From: WTAW01 sp964540205
GTDB lineage: Bacteria; Acidobacteriota; Aminicenantia; Aminicenantales; Aminicenantaceae
Length of the DNA: 20,660 bases
Assembly (NCBI GenBank): GCA_964540205.1
Contig: CAZIMJ010000244.1
Coordinates: 1 to 20,660, forward strand
Direction of reading: 5' to 3'
Part shown: piece after piece, positions 15,935 to 20,660 of the stretch
How positions within the stretch are numbered: position 1 is the stretch's first letter
How the letters are laid out: every line of letters starts with the position of its first letter
Translations under genes and position numbers: made by a program
Notes under the pieces: generated by a model
Seen by the model: the letters and a program-made list of their open reading frames with translations, nothing else
What the model was told of the DNA's origin: nothing
The model's database searches: none

Positions 15935-16876
15935 ATGGATGGAATTCTATTAATTAACAAACCCCCAAGACTCACATCTCATGATGTTGTCCAAAAGGTG
16001 AGAAAATTACTGAATATCCAAAAAGTGGGTCATTTCGGCACTCTCGATCCCATGGCAACCGGACTCATGATCGTGGCCGTAGGAAAAGCCACGCGATTTT
16101 TTTCGTTCTACTCTAAACTCAACAAAGTCTATCGAGGACAGATCAGATTGGGATTTGCGACAAACACATATGATGCAGATGGCACGCCTTCCACTGCTGA
16201 AAATGCCAACTACCCTTCCGAGGAGACGCTCTTAAAATACATGGCGGATCTCGCAGGTGAGATCGAACAAACTCCTCCCCTCTTCTCGGCAAAAAAATTC
16301 AAGGGCAAGCCCATGTATGTTTTGGCGAGAAAAAATCAAGACGTGAAACCAAGGCCTGTACTAATCCAAATCTACTATTTTCGACTGGTGTCGTATGATG
16401 CCCCTTTGATTGAGTTCAAAGCCGCGTGTTCATCGGGAACCTATATGCGATCATTGGCCCATGACCTGGGTCAATCTTTGCAGTGTGGGGCCCATCTTTC
16501 TCAGCTCGAGAGGACAGCCATAGGAGACTTCCATATCCAATCGAGCACAACTCTGGAGGCTCTGGAAAAATTGGTTCAGGAGACTAAGATCGAAAAAATC
16601 CTCATCCCTCTCGAATCGGTCCTCCCCGAATTCCCAAAGATCATGCTCAACGTAGAAGGTGTGGCCTTGGCAAAAAATGGAAATATGGTTTTCTCAGAGC
16701 ACATCCATGCTCCATCCCGTGTATCATTCAATTTTCCAAACACTCCAACAGAGCCGGTCCAAATATGCAGATTGTTCAATCAAGATGGAAGGCTTCTTGC
16801 ACTGGGAAAGTTTCAGCCTGAGAAAAATGGATTACACCCTTATCTTGTCATTGACTCTGATGAGTCCGAAGTGTAA
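15935..16876 (+). CDS. truB: tRNA pseudouridine(55) synthase TruB
   Basis: 313 residues. It isomerises U55 in the T-loop of tRNAs. The opening MDGILLINKPPRLTSHDVV, then VGHFGTLDPMATG with catalytic D38, and KVYRGQIRLGFATNTYDADG are standard. GTYMRSLAHDLG and AHLSQLERTAIGDF complete the catalytic domain. The C-terminal part (about 215-313) is divergent, as is usual, and could form a PUA-like domain. Only 11 bases separate its stop from the transporter start. The ATG has no clear ribosome binding site; the AT-rich gap before it may hold a weak promoter but I cannot assign one. Confidence 0.95.
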   Translation: MDGILLINKPPRLTSHDVVQKVRKLLNIQKVGHFGTLDPMATGLMIVAVGKATRFFSFYSKLNKVYRGQIRLGFATNTYDADGTPSTAENANYPSEETLLKYMADLAGEIEQTPPLFSAKKFKGKPMYVLARKNQDVKPRPVLIQIYYFRLVSYDAPLIEFKAACSSGTYMRSLAHDLGQSLQCGAHLSQLERTAIGDFHIQSSTTLEALEKLVQETKIEKILIPLESVLPEFPKIMLNVEGVALAKNGNMVFSEHIHAPSRVSFNFPNTPTEPVQICRLFNQDGRLLALGKFQPEKNGLHPYLVIDSDESEV

Positions 16877-16887
16877 AGTAACCCAAA

Positions 16888-18360
16888 ATGAAGAGTAGGG
16901 AATCTTTTGCATCCAAATGGGGAATTATCTTTGCCGGTCTAGGCATGGCAGTCGGAACTGGAAATATATGGCGATTTCCCCGAATAGTCTCTCAACAGGG
17001 CGGCGGAGCTTTTATCATCGCATGGCTTTTGTTCCTATTCCTCTGGTCGATACCGCTTCTCACAATAGAGATCTCCATAGGAAAAAAGACGCGCATGGGA
17101 GTCATCGGTTCATTCCGAGAAATTATCGGTGAAAAATTTGCGTGGATGGGCACATTTGTTGCATTTGTGACAACAGCTATTATGTTCTACTATTCTGTGG
17201 TCACGGGATGGTGCATCAAATATTTTTTTGCAACCTCTTTACAGGGACTGATCAAAAAGGAATCGTCGGAATTCTGGTATTCTTTTACTAGCTCCTGGGA
17301 ACCGGTTATCTATCATTTCCTTGCCATCAGCATAGGATCTCTCATCATCTATGCAGGAGTAGTCAAAGGCATTGAACGTGTCAACAAGATTCTTATTCCA
17401 TCTCTCTTTGTCCTTTTGATCATCGCAGGGATTAGAGCCATCACATTGCCCGGTGCTTTTCAAGGCCTGGATTTTCTGTTTTCCCCCAACCTCAGCAAGC
17501 TAGCGGATTACAAATTGTGGTTGAATGCACTCACTCAGTCAGCATGGTCCAACGGAGCAGGCTGGGGATTGATCCTCACATATGCTGTGTACACACATAA
17601 AAAGGAAAATCCTATCCTGACAGCGACCACTTTGGGATTCGGGAATTCCCTGGCGTCCCTCCTTGCGGCATGCGCGATCATCCCTACAGTGTTTGCCTAC
17701 TTTTCTACCCAGAATTTCTCTCAAGAAAAGGTCCTGGATGTCATGAGGTCCGACAATCAGGGATTGACATTCATCTGGATACCAAAACTTTTTGCTAATG
17801 TGCCCGCTGGTTCGTTCTTTCTGGCATTGTTCTTCTTGGCTCTCTCTTTTGCCGCCTTTTCTTCCCTCATCTCTATGATAGAGCTGGTCACGCGAATATT
17901 TATGGACACTGGGATGACTCGAAAAAAATCTGTCTCCCTCGTTGCGATCTTGGGATTTCTCTTCGGTCTTCCGTCTGCTATTAGCATGGGATTTTTCAAC
18001 AATCAGGATTGGGTCTGGAGTATAGGTCTTATGTTCAGCGGCTTCTTTTTCACTATTGCCGTCTTCAAATATGGCTCCAGAAGATTTCACAAAGAGGTCG
18101 TTTCTCTTCCAGAAAAGGCAAAAAAAACAGGAAAATGGTTCGATATCATTGTCTATGTCTTCCTCCCTCTCCAATTCTTCGCCATGATATTCTGGTGGTT
18201 CTGGCAGAGTTACTCCTCAGATCCAGAAAACTGGCTCAAAATAAACGCAGAATTTTCAGTGGGGACTGTTCTATTCCAGCTGACTGTCGCCATATTTATA
18301 TTTATCATCATGAACAGGATCATTACGAAAAGGATAGAGCGTGCACCCGATGAGTTTTGA
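16888..18360 (+). CDS. Neurotransmitter:sodium symporter (SNF) family transporter
   Basis: 490 residues with 11-12 predicted membrane segments. The first helix carries the diagnostic unwound Na+/substrate-binding stretch GLGMAVGTGNIWRFPRIV (residues 17-34), close to the GxGNxWRFP signature of LeuT-type carriers. SAWSNGAGWGLILTYAVYT corresponds to TM6, and SLISMIELVTRIFMD to TM8. It should import an amino acid with Na+ across the inner membrane; substrate specificity is not readable. It shares a transcript with truB (11-base gap). A small membrane peptide gene overlaps its end and resembles MetS, which would make this a MetP-like methionine/alanine importer. That link is inference. Confidence 0.93.
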   Translation: MKSRESFASKWGIIFAGLGMAVGTGNIWRFPRIVSQQGGGAFIIAWLLFLFLWSIPLLTIEISIGKKTRMGVIGSFREIIGEKFAWMGTFVAFVTTAIMFYYSVVTGWCIKYFFATSLQGLIKKESSEFWYSFTSSWEPVIYHFLAISIGSLIIYAGVVKGIERVNKILIPSLFVLLIIAGIRAITLPGAFQGLDFLFSPNLSKLADYKLWLNALTQSAWSNGAGWGLILTYAVYTHKKENPILTATTLGFGNSLASLLAACAIIPTVFAYFSTQNFSQEKVLDVMRSDNQGLTFIWIPKLFANVPAGSFFLALFFLALSFAAFSSLISMIELVTRIFMDTGMTRKKSVSLVAILGFLFGLPSAISMGFFNNQDWVWSIGLMFSGFFFTIAVFKYGSRRFHKEVVSLPEKAKKTGKWFDIIVYVFLPLQFFAMIFWWFWQSYSSDPENWLKINAEFSVGTVLFQLTVAIFIFIIMNRIITKRIERAPDEF

Positions 18361-18445
18361 TGCCATAATATTTATGGTTTTTGTCTTCGCAATATGTATA
18401 GGTGGCTTCTCTTACTCCATTTATCTTTCATCCAAAGATAAATAA
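18350..18445 (+). CDS. 31-residue MetS-like small subunit of the SNF transporter
   Basis: This ORF overlaps the transporter stop by 11 bases in a different frame. It begins MSFDAIIFMVFVF, continues through a Gly-Gly pair and SYSIYLSS, and ends KDK. It has one predicted membrane helix (about residues 5-26), a short acidic/polar N-terminus and a charged C-terminus. This plan, and the placement directly after an SNF transporter gene, match the MetS / MaAIMP_sms family. In Corynebacterium glutamicum, MetS is required with MetP for methionine/alanine uptake. Starting inside the upstream gene suggests translation coupled to the transporter. There is no strong ribosome binding site. A chance ORF is the alternative, but the composition and context argue against it. 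Confidence 0.65.
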   Translation: MSFDAIIFMVFVFAICIGGFSYSIYLSSKDK

Positions 18446-18777
18446 CGTGCCCTTTCCGGAATGCAATTGCGCTGTTCGGTTCATAGCAATAATGAGCACC
18501 TTCTGGGATAGAATCAGGTACTTATTATTGTGATGAGCCCCAATATCGTTTTGATCCCAATTCCTTTCAATTTTCCAGTAATTCCAATATCCGCCTCCGT
18601 AAAAATGTTAAGAATATTTACATTCTTTTATTATCCTGGATTATTCACGAGTTGAGGCCAACCCACCCCACCCTAACATTAAGCTTGAGGCCGGGGCCCA
18701 AGAAGCTGTAGTGATCTACCGCAAGTGGGCTACAACGAAGATTTTGTAGTGAGATCGACTCGCCCGAAGGGTAAAGA

Positions 18778-18885
18778 ATGCCGACATAAAATAAGAAACA
18801 CATGAGGAAAATATTAAAACGTCCTGCATCACCAAGTCCATTGGCTATGCAACGTATAAAAAGAAATAGATAATGGTGTCGGCAT
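18778..18885. repeat. Symmetrical 108-base inverted-repeat element (MITE-like or structured RNA)
   Basis: The ends are exact 9-base complements, ATGCCGACA (18778-18786) and TGTCGGCAT (18877-18885). The centre folds into a hairpin: ACGT (18819-18822), GCAT (18826-18829) and CCAA (18832-18835) pair with TTGG (18841-18844), ATGC (18847-18850) and ACGT (18852-18855). There is no coding capacity. A miniature non-autonomous transposable element is one reading. No target-site duplication is obvious. Confidence 0.45.
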
Positions 18886-18966
18886 AATTTATGAATAATT
18901 CAGGTTACTTATCCGATGATTGTGATCGACATATAAACGGATTCGGGGGTTTAATCCTTGAATTTT

Positions 18967-18995
18967 AGGGAGAGGTATTGTATTGTATTTAAGAA
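18967..18995 (+). promoter_or_regulatory. Displaced SD with three GTATT repeats before DUF507
   Basis: AGGGAGAGG (18967-18975) is the only SD-like sequence before the ATG at 18996, but it is 20 bases away. Between them GTATT occurs three times in tandem (18975-18989). An in-frame TAA at 18990-18992 excludes an upstream start. Confidence 0.45.
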
Positions 18996-19274
18996 ATGAG
19001 ACTAAACAAGATTCAGATCGAACACATGGCGTTCATTATCGGCAGAAATCTGTTCAAAGAAGAAAAGATCATCGCCGAGAGCAAAAATGATCTCATTACT
19101 GACATTTCAAACCTCATCACAGAAGAATTCCTGAACGAAGATAAACTGGACCAGGAAGTGCGCGAGATCCTTAACCAGCACATGGAGAAGATCAGGAAAG
19201 AAAACATTGAATACCAAACCATGTTTCGGATGATCAAGACCAAATTGGCAAAGGAAAGGAACATAGTGCTGTGA
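18996..19274 (+). CDS. DUF507 family protein (first of two)
   Basis: 92 residues. The opening MRLNKIQIEHMAFIIGRNLF and the end YQTMFRMIKTKLAKERNIVL match the DUF507 pattern (start MRLxxxQI, end FxMIKKKLAxERxxxL). The middle is acidic and helical. No membrane segment or signal peptide is visible, so it is probably cytoplasmic. The function is unknown. An in-frame TAA two codons upstream fixes the ATG. The TGA stop overlaps the GTG start of the second DUF507 gene by four bases. Confidence 0.85.
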   Translation: MRLNKIQIEHMAFIIGRNLFKEEKIIAESKNDLITDISNLITEEFLNEDKLDQEVREILNQHMEKIRKENIEYQTMFRMIKTKLAKERNIVL

Positions 19275-19558
19275 GTATTCGGCTATCCAGAGAGAAGATA
19301 AACTTTCTTGCCCGACAGATCCTCAACGAGCTGTTCAAGAATGACGACGTCGAATTCCTCGATGAACCAAATGAGATCCGACTCACTATAGTGAAGAGCA
19401 TCGAAGAGGAAATGAATCTCTATGACCTGATAGATAAACGTGCTATTGAAAAGATCGAATCTCAGAAAAAGGCCATCAAAGAGGGAAGCAGAGAATGGGA
19501 GATTTTGTACCGTAAATATTACAATGACGAGATCACAAAACTCGGAAAGTTTTTTTAA
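19271..19558 (+). CDS. DUF507 family protein (second of two)
   Basis: 95 residues, GTG start overlapping the first gene's stop (GTGA). MSIRLSREKINFLARQILNEL resembles the DUF507 opening, and the acidic middle with an IRLTIVKSIEEEM helix is similar. The end (REWEILYRKYYNDEITKLG) lacks the usual MIKKKLAxER close and matches a diverged paralog. The two products are similar in length, suggesting a heteromeric pair. The stop TAA (19556-19558) overlaps the stop of the minus-strand reductase by three bases. Unknown function. Confidence 0.75.
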   Translation: MSIRLSREKINFLARQILNELFKNDDVEFLDEPNEIRLTIVKSIEEEMNLYDLIDKRAIEKIESQKKAIKEGSREWEILYRKYYNDEITKLGKFF

Positions 19559-20427
19559 CGAGTCGTACAACCTTTCTCTTTTAAATACACTTCCAGCGCA
19601 GTTTCCCAGCGGGAAAAAGAAGTAATCCCGATCTTTTTGGCATTCCTGTTTTCGAGAACGGAATAAGCAGGTCTCCGGGCTTTGGCTCCATAGGACAGGG
19701 AATCAACGGCTTCTATACGGATCGCGGACCCCATTAACTTAAAGATCGTCCTAGCGAACTCATACCATGTGCATTCCCCCTCGTTTGTCATGTGGTACAG
19801 TCCCCAATGAGTTGTCTGGAGAAGTTCATAAACTTTCTGAGCCAATTCAGTAGCGGAGGTGGGTGTCACCCACTGATCATTCACAACTCTTATCGTTTCT
19901 CCCCGCTTTTCCATGCTAATCATCGTGTCGACAAAATTGGTTCCCTTCACCCTACAACCGGCTTCCCCGAACAGTCCGCAGGTCCGGATCAGAAAGTACT
20001 TTTGGGGGATATTCTGAACAAAATATTCACCAGCAAGCTTGGAAACAGCATAGAGATTCAGAGGATTTGGAAGGTCGTCTTCGACGTATGGTGTTTGTTT
20101 CCGGCCGTCAAAGACATAATCCGTGCTGAAATGGACCAAGGCCGCATCCAAGTCCCGGCAAAGGCAGGCAAGGTCTCTGACGGCTATCGTGTTCACGGCA
20201 AACGATTCCCCTGGATTGTCCTCGCATTCATCCACTCTGTGGTAAGCGGCTGTGTTGATGATAACATCGGGGGAGAGGGACCGGATGGTTTTGCTCGTTT
20301 TGGCTGCGTCAGTCACATCGAATTCAGGATAATAAAATAAATAGATTTCCTGGTCGTCCAGGACTTTACCAAGTTCCGAGCCCAACTGGCCATCAGCCCC
20401 GATGAGTGCGATCTTTTTTCTATTCAT
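19555..20427 (-). CDS. rfbD: dTDP-4-dehydrorhamnose reductase
   Basis: 290 residues, typical length. RfbD/RmlD reduces dTDP-4-dehydro-L-rhamnose to dTDP-L-rhamnose, the last step of this donor's synthesis for O-antigen or other glycans. The NAD(P)-binding GADGQLG is at residues 10-16, NTAAYHRVDECE is conserved, STDYVFDG spans 101-108, and catalytic YxxxK is Y126/K130 in LNLYAVSKLAGEYF. The usual NDQWVTPTSATELA and WGLYHMTNEGECTWYEFA segments follow. No rfbA, rfbB or rfbC lies inside the window. It is read toward the DUF507 genes. GGGAA just before the ATG is a poor ribosome binding site. Confidence 0.93.
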   Translation of the reverse strand: MNRKKIALIGADGQLGSELGKVLDDQEIYLFYYPEFDVTDAAKTSKTIRSLSPDVIINTAAYHRVDECEDNPGESFAVNTIAVRDLACLCRDLDAALVHFSTDYVFDGRKQTPYVEDDLPNPLNLYAVSKLAGEYFVQNIPQKYFLIRTCGLFGEAGCRVKGTNFVDTMISMEKRGETIRVVNDQWVTPTSATELAQKVYELLQTTHWGLYHMTNEGECTWYEFARTIFKLMGSAIRIEAVDSLSYGAKARRPAYSVLENRNAKKIGITSFSRWETALEVYLKEKGCTTR

Positions 20428-20487
20428 TTCCCGTATGTCATGTTGTTTTTTCTGTGCTCTTTACTCTGTATTTGAAGCTTATTCTTG

Positions 20488-20519
20488 AAAAAAAAGGCCA
20501 GGGATTTTTCCCTGGCCTT
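20488..20519 (-). terminator. Intrinsic terminator downstream of the IS200-like transposase
   Basis: A perfect 9-bp stem GGCCAGGGA/TCCCTGGCC (20496-20504 and 20509-20517) with a TTTT loop, extended by two A-T pairs. Eight As precede it on the plus strand, so minus-strand RNA would end in a U-run. It would stop minus-strand transcripts before rfbD. The plus side has no T-run. Confidence 0.8.
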
Positions 20520-20549
20520 GAATTTCAATGACTGATTCTTAGTAGATAC

Positions 20550-20567
20550 CCACGGCTAAAGCCGTGG
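20550..20567. repeat. IS200/IS605-type terminal palindrome
   Basis: CCACGGC-TAAA-GCCGTGG is a perfect 7-bp stem with a four-base loop, seven bases beyond the transposase stop. Subterminal hairpins of this kind are recognised by Y1 HUH transposases of the IS200/IS605 group at element ends. The exact element boundary would be in about 20521-20549. Confidence 0.6.
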
Positions 20568-20573
20568 CACTCG

Positions 20574-20660
20574 CTAAAATTCAAGCTTCGCTTGACCTAA
20601 ATCCTGGGTTTGCTGCCATTCCACATATTTGAGAATCTTGGCCTCATCTACCCCCACAGT
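20574..20660 (-). mobile_element. tnpA: C-terminal 28 residues of an IS200-like Y1 transposase
   Basis: The minus-strand frame runs open from the window edge to TAG at 20574-20576. It encodes TVGVDEAKILKYVEWQQ followed by a TQDLGQAKLEF tail. The V-G-V-(D/S)-E...(K/R)Y(V/I)xxQ pattern is the C-terminal helix of IS200/IS605-family TnpA proteins. The rest lies beyond the window, so I cannot say whether the gene is intact. The palindrome and terminator just beyond the stop fit an IS end. Confidence 0.7.

Larger units (their letters stand above)
18446..18995. other. 550-base non-coding region
   Basis: No supportable gene on either strand. Features seen: an AT-rich hairpin AAGAAT/ATTCTT followed by TTATTAT (18610-18627), which may be a weak terminator for the upstream operon; a direct repeat TTGAGGCC at 18652-18659 and 18685-18692; a GC-richer segment (about 18650-18775) with a hairpin CTACAA/TTGTAG (18730-18749) and a repeated TGTAGTGA; and the symmetrical element at 18778-18885. 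The GC-rich segment differs from its flanks and could be remains of an insertion. I see no confident promoter for the DUF507 genes. Confidence 0.5.

Noticed and set aside
17539..18174. 211-residue minus-strand ORF inside the SNF transporter
   Set aside because: Charged, low-complexity shadow of a clear membrane protein on the other strand.
19792..20340. 182-residue plus-strand ORF opposite rfbD
   Set aside because: It is fully antisense to a well-supported reductase with all family motifs, and its own sequence shows no family features.

Overview
The window reads as chromosomal DNA of a Gram-negative (diderm) bacterium of moderate GC. A BamD-type outer-membrane assembly lipoprotein and a beta-barrel protein ending in phenylalanine show an outer membrane. 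A K+-dependent membrane pyrophosphatase, tandem DUF507 proteins and a nusA-infB-DUF503-rbfA-nrnA-truB string point to a deep-branching anaerobe-like lineage. Candidatus Aminicenantes or an Acidobacteria relative is my best guess; this is inference from gene content, not a placement.

Left part (about 1-5520, all +): a compact, overlapping run encodes a membrane-anchored three-PASTA protein, ribulose-phosphate 3-epimerase, a nucleotide-sugar epimerase and a BamD-like lipoprotein. It is followed by a pair with strong ribosome binding sites: a small outer-membrane beta-barrel protein and a secreted subtilisin-like protease. A 408-base gap (5519-5926) holds no convincing gene but several small palindromes that look like mobile-element debris.

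Middle part (5927-11309, all +): recN (DNA repair), miaB (tRNA methylthiolation) and hppA (membrane pyrophosphatase) are separate units with structured intergenic DNA between them. hppA has a clear sigma70-type promoter, and an unexplained hairpin element of about 80 bases lies just upstream of that promoter.

Right-centre (11317-18445, all +): a near-consensus promoter drives a translation/RNA operon, nusA-infB-ylxP(DUF503)-rbfA-nrnA-truB. It ends in a neurotransmitter:sodium symporter-family transporter and a previously easy-to-miss 31-residue membrane peptide overlapping the transporter's end, resembling the MetS small subunit of MetPS methionine/alanine importers. rimP, usually just before nusA, is absent here.

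Right end (18446-20660): a 550-base non-coding region contains a symmetrical element of about 108 bases with 9-base inverted ends. Two overlapping DUF507 genes follow and meet a minus-strand dTDP-4-dehydrorhamnose reductase tail to tail, the stop codons sharing TTAA. Beyond it lie a minus-strand intrinsic terminator, an IS200/IS605-type terminal palindrome, and the last 28 codons of an IS200-like transposase running off the window edge.

I found no CRISPR array, rRNA, tRNA or obvious defence system. The novelty candidates are small: the MetS-like peptide, the hairpin upstream of the hppA promoter, the 18778-18885 element, the palindromes possibly related to the nearby transposase, and the secreted barrel/protease pair.
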